This document shows positions 56,208 to 64,000 of a stretch of DNA of 64,000 bases, piece after piece. Source of the DNA: Proteles cristata cristata (Eukaryota; Chordata; Mammalia; Carnivora; Hyaenidae); the NCBI GenBank assembly GCA_017311185.1, contig JAESUZ010000134.1, positions 1,142,001 to 1,206,000 on the forward strand. Reading direction: 5' to 3'. The notes below the pieces were generated by a model, which saw nothing but the letters and a program-made list of their open reading frames with translations, was not told the origin of the DNA and did no database searches. The position numbers and the translations under genes are program-made. Positions within the stretch are counted from its first letter, which is position 1. Every line of letters starts with the position of its first letter.

Positions 56208-56315
56208 GATTTTATTTTATATTTTAAATAATCTCTGTACCCAGAATGGGGCTCAAACTTATAACCCTGAGATCCAGAGTCACATGCTCTATTGACTGAG
56301 CCAGCCAGGTTTCCC
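56208..56315 (-). mobile_element. Short, old CAN-SINE variant
   Basis: A ~108-bp reverse element with AAATAATCTCTGTACCCAG, GGGGCTCAAACTTATAACCCTGAGATCCAGAGTCACATGCTCTATTGACTGAGCCAGCCAGG. It lacks the long pyrimidine-rich body of the others, as in older carnivore tRNA-SINE variants. TSD TTTAACCTTGTTTGAAA versus CCTAACCTTATTTAAAA is recognisable but decayed. Confidence 0.8.
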
Positions 56316-56377
56316 TAACCTTATTTAAAATAGCATAATTCAGTAGCAGACTTTCTTTAGTTTGAAATGCAAAGTTA

Positions 56378-56584
56378 GGGGTGCCTGGGTGGCTCAATTG
56401 GTTAAGTGGCTGACTTCGGCTCAGGTCATGATCGCACGGTCCATGAGTACAAGTCCCGCATCAGGCTCTGTGCTGGCAGCTCAGAGCCTGGAGCCTGCTT
56501 CAGATTCTGTGTCCCTCTCTCTCTCTCTGTCCCTCCCTCACTCACTCTCTGTCTCTCTCAAAATAAAATAAAGACATAAAAAAA
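56378..56584 (+). mobile_element. CAN-SINE
   Basis: Forward copy (GGGGTGCCTGGGTGGCTCAA) with TSD TTTGAAATGCAAAGTTA (56361-56377) and TTTGAAATGCAAAATTA (56585-56601), one difference over 17 bp. Confidence 0.94.
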
Positions 56585-56601
56585 TTTGAAATGCAAAATT
56601 A

Positions 56602-58140
56602 GCTTTGTTTTTATTTGAGGTACAAAAGTTCTTCTATATCTTAAGTAAAATATTGTCATGATCTTATATAATTATGTCACACTTTAGTAACTAGATGGAT
56701 TCTTTCCAATGCTTGGTTTTCATTTACTTTATTGGAGAGGAAGTGCTTCTGGGATTGGCAGCCTGTGGCAACTCCCCGTAATAAATGTTATTAGTTACCC
56801 CCAAAAAAGGTAAATTAATAATTCCATTTAGCATGTTCCTAACTGTATGATGTAATACAAAGAACTAATTCTCATGTTTACTCTAAAAAGATTTTTAACA
56901 CAGTTACTGGGTTAACATCTTCAAATACTTTATAAAGTCTTTCTCTTTCTAGTACAGAAAATCTATAATTCAAGTTATTAATCTATTGTTACCTGTCCTT
57001 TATCAAATAATTAATTATTTTCTATTACTCATGGAATTTCCCTAAAATTTTGAAGGTTTTATAATAAGTTGAATATGACTCCAGCTATTACTCTCAATTT
57101 TTTCCTCTGATGTGTCTTCCTTAACAAGATTGTACAAAGATATAGAGAAGATTATAAATATAACCCTCAATCTCAAAAAAAAGAATCTTCTGGCTATTAT
57201 AAAGTTAACCTGGTATTGATGCTATAGGAGACAAATGGTAGATGATATCCCTAGGGTATGTAGTAAATAATGTGTTTTGGTCCATCAAATTATATTCACA
57301 ATTTAGTGTTTATTATTTCCAAAATTTAGTGTTTGAGTCAAGTTATTATTGTATTTCTGCTTGTAATAAACCTCAAAAGATATTACATTTTTGTTGTTTG
57401 AGAGAGATTTTCAAGGTTTTTCCACATATATATTTATGGGTCATTGAAGGAACGTCACTGTAGCTTATGAATAGGCTAACCTGACATAAACAATTAATAT
57501 AACCATGCATGCATTCCTATATCCATCTATCTAGCCATCTATCCATATATATACATATACAAATATTACTTTTCTGACTCGGCAGACTAGTAGGTATGTT
57601 TCGAGAGAGGATTATGTTTTGCTTACTACTTCATTAATACAATGAACTCATCTTGAGTATTCAATAAATTTTTGTTGAATTGTCAATGACAAGGAGGAAG
57701 TGGGGAGGAGGTTGGCTGACTGTTAGATATTGGATAGTTAAGGTCTGAGTTTTGACACTGTTGGCTCATTGCAGTAATTTTGTTTATTCTCAATAATGTA
57801 ACAGTGTGTACCTTTCTAGCAAAAGTATGATGAATTGTCTTGTGTAGTTTTGATTCCCCATGTAAAATACAAACATAAAGTATTGTTTTTAACAATATAT
57901 CAAATCTTGTAACTTTCATAACCTACTATACATAGTAGGTGATTATTTTAATTAAAATAAAAATTGTTTTAGAGAATGCTCTAATAAACCAATGAGACAA
58001 TAATGTGTTTTGATTTGGTTGAATAGAATCAGACTCTTTATAACTGAATTCATAACTCATACATTTGTTAAACAAATTGAAAATATAGTAATTTATAAAG
58101 AAATGTTAGTATGATAAGAAATTTATTTGAATACTTTATT
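56602..58140. other. AT-rich DNA, no gene seen
   Basis: No gene. A TTCAATAAATTTTTGTTGAATTG stretch near 57660-57682 could be the last bases of an L2 or MIR, too short to call. Confidence 0.4.
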
Positions 58141-58144
58141 CTTT

Positions 58145-58285
58145 CCTTAATTAATTCATCCAATGAGCTCTTACAGAGTGTCCACCATTAGTCCGTCACT
58201 TTGCATAGGGCCACTTTGTGATAGTTGGATTGGAGAGTTCCATAAACCCAAGGATGCAGCCTTCATAGGAGTTAATATTCAGGTC
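58145..58285 (-). mobile_element. Possible L2 LINE 3' end fragment
   Basis: Order TTAATTCATCCAATGAGCTCTTACAG, GCCTTCATAGGAGTTAATATTCAGG loosely matches the reverse L2 3' end. Weak. Confidence 0.35.
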
Positions 58286-58482
58286 CATCTTTTAAACACG
58301 AGTATATCACCTATAGTGCGGCACAGCTGAGCTCATGGCAAGTTCCCAGTGGATGTGCAAATGGTGCTACCGGTTTAATTTATGCAAAGTTGTGGATCAT
58401 TAAGGCCATAATTTTCCATCCTCGTTTCTTTCTTTGTATGAACTGCTTATTAAGTATGAGTAGGTATGAATGTTTTCATTTC

Positions 58483-58714
58483 TTTCTTTTTATTTAAAAA
58501 TTTTTTAATGTTTTGTTTATTTCTGAGAGAGAGAGAGAGGCGGCGCGAGCAGGGGAGGGTCAGAGAGAGAGGGAGACACAGAATCCAAAGCACGCTCTAG
58601 GCTCTGACCTAGCTGTCAGCACAGAGCCTGATGCAGGGCTCGAACTCATGAACCATGAGATCATCACCTGAGCCAAAGTCGGACGCCTAACTGACTGAGC
58701 CACCCTGGTGCCCC
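58483..58714 (-). mobile_element. CAN-SINE
   Basis: Reverse copy with a 16-bp TSD TGAATGTTTTCATTTC (58467-58482) and TGAATGTTTTAATTTC (58715-58730). Contains a CpG-bearing GGCGGCGCGAGCAGGGG body stretch. Confidence 0.94.
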
Positions 58715-59021
58715 TGAATGTTTTAATTTCATTTGGTGCTGTCTTCACAGGACACTGCCTACTTTTTTAAAAAACCTTTAAATATGTTCCATTCCTGTCA
58801 TTTTGTGGCAATTGATTATTTCAGCAATGTTTTATATAAAAAAATTCAAACATATACAAAAGGTAGAAAAATCAATACAATAAATTTCCACATATGGACC
58901 ACCTATCTTCAACAGTATCAATTTATTGCCATTAATATTTCTTCCAAACTCCCACCTATTCTACCTTCTAAGTCTTTTGAAACAAATGTTGACAGTGTGT
59001 CATTTATCTACAAATATTTTA

Positions 59022-59243
59022 TTTTTTTGTTTTTTCAAGTTTATTTATTTATTTTGAGAGAGAGAGAGAAAGAGAGTGAAAGCTGGAAATGGACAGAGAT
59101 AGAGGGAGAGAAAATCCCAAGCCGACTCTCTGCTGCCAGCTCAGAGTCCAGCAAGGGGCTCAATCCCATGAACCATGAAATCATGGGACCGGAGCCAAAA
59201 ACAAGAGTCAGAGGCTCAACCAGCTGAGCCACCCAGGTACCTC
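59022..59243 (-). mobile_element. CAN-SINE, older subfamily
   Basis: Reverse copy with a perfect 17-bp TSD (TATCTACAAATATTTTA) at 59005-59021 and 59244-59260. The inner sequence GAGCCAAAAACAAGAGTCAG marks an older subfamily. It forms the 3' half of the window's longest open frame (58733-59227), which is therefore not a gene. Confidence 0.94.
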
Positions 59244-59489
59244 TATCTACAAATATTTTAGTGCATATTTTACTCTAAAAGAGTGAGATTCCTTTAAACA
59301 TCACAGTATTATTATCACACCAAAAATATGTAGCCATACTTGTTTAATAATACCAAATATTCAGTCAGCATTTGTATTTCCCAAATAGCCTTATTATTTT
59401 TTTTTCAAATAGTCTTATTTTTTTAATAGTACATTTGAACCAGGATCCAGATAGAGTCCATTGAAATTAATTGATATTATTTAATCTCT

Positions 59490-59697
59490 TCTTTTAATGT
59501 TTATTTATTTTTGAGACAGAAAGAGACAGAGCATGAGCAGGGGAGGTGCAGAGAGAGAGGGAGGCACAGAATTCAAAGCAGGCTTCAGGCTCTGAGCTGT
59601 CAGCACAGAGCCCAACGCAGAGTTTGAACTCACAATCCATGAGGTCATGACCTGAGACAAAGTCTGACGCTTAATCAACTGAGCCAATCAGGCACCC
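59490..59697 (-). mobile_element. CAN-SINE, outer copy of nested pair
   Basis: Reverse SINE (TTTATTTTTGAGACAGAAAGAG ... GCCAATCAGGCACCCCT). TSD TTTAATCTCTTCTTTTAAT near 59480 versus TATAATCTCTTTTAATT near 59960 brackets this SINE plus the next, so the next one inserted into its 5' edge. Confidence 0.88.
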
Positions 59698-59740
59698 CTA
59701 TTTATTTATTTATTTACTTACTTACTTACTTATTTATTTA
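59698..59740. repeat. (ATTT)n/(ACTT)n tetranucleotide repeat
   Basis: TATTTATTTATTTA grades into four CTTA units and back to TATT units. It grew in the T-rich tail of the inner SINE. Confidence 0.9.
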
Positions 59741-59947
59741 AATGTTTTATTTATTTCTGAGAGAGAGAGAGAGACAACGTGAGCAGGGGAGGGTTAGAGA
59801 GAGAGGGAGACACACAATCTGAAACAGGCTCCAGGCTCTGAGCTGGCTGTCAACACAGAGCCCTGCGCTGGGCTCGAACCCACAAACCATAAGATTATGA
59901 CCCAAGCTGAAGTCGGACGCTAACCCACTGAGCCACCCAGATGCCCC
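59701..59947 (-). mobile_element. CAN-SINE, inner copy of nested pair
   Basis: Reverse SINE with a TTTTATTTATTTCTGAGAGAG tail side and a GCCACCCAGATGCCCC head end. It inserted at the 5' end of the older SINE: a (C)ACCCCTAT motif is present on both sides (59691-59703 and about 59951-59962). Confidence 0.88.
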
Positions 59948-59977
59948 TCACACACCCCTATATAATCTCTTTTAATT

Positions 59978-62005
59978 GATTCATCTCTGTCTCCTGATTC
60001 ATACTGATTCATTCAATTCAAATTTGAACTACACAGGTTTTACATATTCTTACTGAACTTATATCTACATCTCCTTTCTCTCATGTTGAATATTTTAGTT
60101 TTTAATGATAATTGCTCATCATTAAGTTCTCTACTTGCTTTATCTTACACTGTCTAAAATAGTGTTTTAGCATTTATGATTAATAGCACAATAAACAATA
60201 TAATTGCCATATACAATTTCTATATTTCATTTGCTTTTGCATTTATATAGTAATTGAAAATCTTTCTGTAACTTAATTTACAGTGATCATAAATTAGGAA
60301 AAAAAGACAAAATATAAGCCATATATATTATTTGGAGCCTTAGGTTATAAGGATGATATTCATGGAAGTTTCTGGTAAAGGGTGGTTTTTGTTTCTTTCT
60401 TTGGTTTTGTTTTTTGCTTTGCTTTTTTTTTTGTAACATACAAATGCCCTGGCAATAGAATTGGACCCTGAGCATTTCTTGCAATTTTTTTTCTCTCACT
60501 CTTCCTCTAGTCCCTGTTCTGAAATCTGCTTCTCTTTTCATGATTGCTGCCATCTCTCTTTATCAGCAAGCTTTTTGCCTAGCCAAAGTTTCTGCTCTGT
60601 TATAGCAAGAACATCGTCTTATACAGGGAACATCATGGCCACTCTCACACGGTACCAAATCATGGATTCTCATCTTTACTTTCCACTACCAATGACTTAC
60701 TCTCTCAAAATTACCTGGCTATCATCTTTTGGTTATTGTTTCCTATGTGTTGGATGTCCTTGAATCACATGCTCAGAATCTATTATTATCCTGTGAGGCA
60801 TCACCTGGAACTGGCCCTTAAGTAGTTGTGAATATTGTATAAAGAACGCTGTGTGTGGCAGACATTCTAAAGCAAGACCTGGCAAGTCTACAATGATTTC
60901 AGGAAATGTTTCGAATAGCAAAAATGTCTTACATTTTTACTTGGTTTGGATGACATTTATTCTCAGCATCTGTTATTATATAAAATATGTGAGAATAAAT
61001 GCAGCATATAAAATTTTCTTGTATGGCTATTTGTTAAAAATGATAATAATATTTTTCCATGGCTGGGTGAATTTTAAGGAAATAATTTCTTAGTTTGTAT
61101 GGAACAATTTTGTTTCATTGTTGCTAGTCCCTTCTATTTTCTCCCTGGGATGTCAGATGAGATAACTAGAACTCTTATGACAAGAATGTGGTCACATCCA
61201 TACAGGCATTGAAGTTTGTTCTTGTTCAACAGCAGCTAATATTAAATTCAGTGTTCTCAAATATTTACTCACAGTAATATGCACCATTTAGTCTGCACTG
61301 TGATTTTTGGCTTCTACTTAATAATAGTTCCATGCCCTTTAGCAAATATAACAGCAGGAAGACCATAATGTTCAAAACAACAGACTTTGTTAAATGTGTA
61401 GCGTATTTTTTCTTTCCTGTTTGCCTCTACCAGTTGAATATTGCTTCTGAAATTCTTGGCAGAAATACACATTTTTTCTGCTTAAAAGCATACATTTTAG
61501 TTGTTTCTCTTTTTAAAGTACACCAGATACGTGTCACATGATCAAGCTTCCATCATGCTTCATTTTGGGGGAAGAATTCAATTCACCCTCCTTATTGTCT
61601 CCAGTCTTCATAAGTCTCATATGCTTTTACTAATCAAACATTTATAATTAAAATATTTTCATTCAGTGGTGATTTCATTTATTTCAATCAGTCTTATACT
61701 GGTGAGGAAAAAGGGAATGACTATGCAGTTCATAACATTTACCCTGCATAAAGTGTAAAATTAGTCCCTATTCTTTCAGAACTAATGAGTTTACTCTGCT
61801 GGGGGTTTAGTCAACTTGTCAATATAATACAAATAAAGAATTAACTACTTCTAGAAATGAAAAGTAAGCATGAAAGAGGTGCTAATAATAAGGAGATGCC
61901 TCCTAAATCCTACCATTGTGGGAAAATACAGAATTCTTTGGGGGACAGATTGCTTTCTTGTTTACAACAATCCTCTTCCTTAAACCTCCATTCATTACCA
62001 TTGGA
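59978..62005. other. No gene or repeat recognised
   Basis: About 2 kb of AT-rich DNA. The ~100-codon frames at 60287-60763 on both strands have no recognisable features. Confidence 0.42.
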
Positions 62006-62009
62006 CATT

Positions 62010-62360
62010 TTGTGTGATCTGTAGACAGAGCTTTTATCCCTGTCCCTTTGATTTTGGATTAGACTCTGTAACCTGTTTTGGCCAATGGGATGTGAGTGGG
62101 TATCATTTATGTCGTGTCTTTACAGAAGGGTTAATGGGCATAGCTAGATTCTATCAGTTTTTGTTGTTGTTGTCTTTTTCCTTCTTCCATGAAAATGGCA
62201 TACTCCCAAAAGAATTGCTCCTTCAGCCTGGACAACATAACAAGACAATATGGAGATCAGAGATGCAGCAGACAAGTATTATGAAAGAAATATTTGGTAT
62301 TGTAAGCCACTGAGGTTGTGGGGTTGTTACGCCAGCAAAGCAGAATACTATAATTCCTCA
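62010..62360 (+). mobile_element. Ancient LTR-like element
   Basis: Contains TTTTGGCCAATGGGATGTGAG, TCTTCCATGAAAATGGCAT, TTGCTCCTTCAGCCTGGA and a terminal TTGTAAGCCACTGAGGTTGTGGGGTTGTTACGCCAGCAAAGCAGAATAC. This order is typical of an old mammalian LTR (ERVL/MaLR-like). Family not assigned. Similar in layout to 11,410-12,175. Confidence 0.55.
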
Positions 62361-63405
62361 TTTTTACAATTTGTAGGAATTTTTGAGCAATTCTTTTTTG
62401 TTTGTTATCACTGTCTCAGAATAATAACTCCAGGTTTAAAATTTCTTTAAGCTCTTTAAATTTCTCTTTCTTGTATACCTTCCACAAAGTAATTTGTTCA
62501 TAAATTTCTAATGGATAGGAGGCTTGTCATCAATTAGATAAACCCTTTAAATTAGACATTATCCAGGTCAAAAGTACTTCATATTATCTCAGTCAGTAGT
62601 TTTTAAATTCTGTATGACTTAACAATTACTTCAACATACAGTATAATTATAAAGGTCTCTTAAAATTGATTCTAGATGATTTAATTCCATAATCATTAGG
62701 ACATGTGCTCTATAAGTGTCTGTTAAAAAGGCTAATTAATTTGGGATAAGAAAAGTCAACTATCCAAGTTAGTTCTTTTATACGCTTATAAAAATGCTCA
62801 AGAAAAGCAATATTTTTAGCTATTGAACAACTTATTAAATAACATTTGATAGAAATATAATATGCAAATTGCCAACATTCAAGTAATTAACATGAAATTA
62901 AAACTGTTTTACTTTATTCATGTTCTAAAGCAGATCAGAAAATGTGATTGAGAAATATAGGAACCAAGGCTAAGTCATACCAAAACCCAAATGTGTAATT
63001 TCTTACACTTATATAACAGAGTTAATAATTTTCATTCTGTAAAACCTCTAGTTCCAAGTAATTTACAGTTTCATAAACCAAAACATACTTGCAATTTGAG
63101 ATTATACAAATTCTTCTGTAGATTAAAGAAAAAAAGCTCTTTGACCTGAAAGCAACTTAGAAACTTTCTACCAAAAGGGCTAAGGCTACCCTGTCTGACC
63201 CCAAGAATTTTTAAAAAGGTGGACAGAGGGAATATAAGAAGGGCAGGGTAAGCTTTGGAAACATTTGGAATTCCACAGTACAAGGGCTAAATGCACTTTC
63301 CCCTTAAGGAAGTACAGACTTATTTTTTGTATTCACTATGTTTTCTACAATAAATCAAAAATGTTTATAGGATTAATGAATTTATTTAAAATTATCTTTG
63401 ACATA
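62361..63405. other. AT-rich DNA, no gene seen
   Basis: No coding, RNA or repeat feature recognised. Confidence 0.45.
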
Positions 63406-63410
63406 ATTGC

Positions 63411-63548
63411 CCCACATGGGGCTCTGGGCTGATAGCTCAGAGCCTGGAGCCTGCTTCAGATTCTGTGTCTTCCTCTCTCTCTTTGCCTCTCCCTCACTCT
63501 TGCTCTATGTCTCTCAAAAATAAATAAATGTTAAAAAAGTTTTTAAAA
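63411..63548 (+). mobile_element. 5'-truncated CAN-SINE
   Basis: Begins inside the SINE at CCCCACATGGGGCTCTGGGC and continues through the pyrimidine-rich body to AAATAAATAAATGTTAAAAAAG. The tRNA-like head is absent. No TSD was found, so truncation at insertion and later deletion cannot be told apart. Confidence 0.85.
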
Positions 63549-64000
63549 AGTAGAACTATGTTTCTATATGTATCAGTAACTGGTACCTCTACAAAACAAT
63601 TTGAACATTTTTTTCTTATCATCCTCTCAAATTTAAAAAGATGATAACCACTGTGTACTAGAAGTTTATTCTTCTAATCTAAAATGTACAGTGTATGCAA
63701 TAACACCCTGATTTGGCTCTCTCTTCCAATTACTCTTGTCATATAACCTTCTCTCATTACAAGCAAAAAATAAAGGTCCAAGATCCAGATATATTTTGAT
63801 TTAGCTCCTTTACCTTAGTTTCTAATTATACACTACAAATATATTGTTTTTCTTCTGATGCCATATATTCATTTTTTTCTTTTTCAATCCCAGTGCTCTT
63901 TAAAAAAAAAGCTTGCTTTAAATTTGTTAATATTTTAATTCTTAATATAGATGCCTATGATATAAACAGAATCAAGTGGTCACACAAAAATTATAGAAAT
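63549..64000. other. AT-rich DNA, no gene seen
   Basis: Nothing recognised up to the end of the window. Confidence 0.45.

Noticed and set aside
57135..57180. U6 snRNA-like GATATAGAGAAGATTA segment
   Set aside because: Only about 15 nt resemble U6 and the surrounding sequence does not follow, so chance is more likely.
58733..59227. Longest open frame in the window (164 codons, +)
   Set aside because: Its 3' half is the antisense of a CAN-SINE with its own 17-bp TSD. The 5' half is AT-rich with no recognisable protein.
59700..59740. CRISPR-like regular repeats
   Set aside because: Simple tetranucleotide repeats and dispersed SINEs. No repeat-spacer structure, and the genome is mammalian.

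Overview
This 64 kb window is nuclear DNA from a carnivore, almost certainly a felid (cat family). The main evidence is about 33 copies of a tRNA-derived SINE of the CAN-SINE/SINEC_Fc type. Their heads begin GGGGCGCCTGGGTGGCTCAG, their bodies are pyrimidine-rich, their tails are (A/T)-rich, and many have clear target-site duplications (TSDs). Carnivore-type L1 sequence agrees with this. The DNA is AT-rich. I find no intact protein-coding gene and no functional RNA gene. The window reads as intergenic or deep-intronic DNA shaped by retrotransposition.

Layout. 1-11,000: AT-rich single-copy DNA with seven SINE insertions, a minus-strand MaLR-type fragment joined to a 5'-truncated SINE and an ERV-like LTR (3.56-4.6 kb), an MLT1-like LTR (10.0-10.4 kb), and at 10.6-10.9 kb a SINE carrying a tiny tailless SINE head. 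11,000-14,000: a shattered ancient L2 LINE on the + strand, invaded by one LTR that later took its own SINE, by a second LTR with TTATC duplications, and by an unassigned repeat. 14,300-19,700: a MIR, a second L2 (minus) carrying two SINEs, a further SINE, and an L2 3' end. 20,860-22,450: a MER5-type DNA transposon and a fairly young complete solo LTR. 24,400-25,860: a SINE, old L1 ORF2 sequence on the minus strand, and a small retrocopy headed by the first 31 nt of U2 snRNA. 27,882-34,021: a full-length but dead L1 with a matching 13-bp TSD, a 5'UTR containing a 444-bp tandem unit, broken ORF1 and ORF2, and two SINEs in ORF2. 36,700-41,100: more SINEs, including a 5'-truncated and an internally deleted copy. 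41,800-43,300: a near-full-length dead EIF3E retrocopy. 43,400-64,000: MIR and L2 fossils, an L1 3' end, many SINEs (two nested pairs), and an old LTR-like copy at 62.0 kb.

Nothing here works together as a pathway. The shared theme is the L1 machinery acting in trans: it can account for the SINEs, the EIF3E pseudogene, the U2-headed chimera and the tailless SINE head. The most unusual items are the 66-bp tailless SINE head flanked by a perfect 16-bp duplication (10,704-10,801) and the U2-headed, poly(A)-ended chimeric retrocopy (25,681-25,856). Repeat family names come from recognition of consensus features by eye and were not checked against a library. Boundaries without a stated TSD are approximate.
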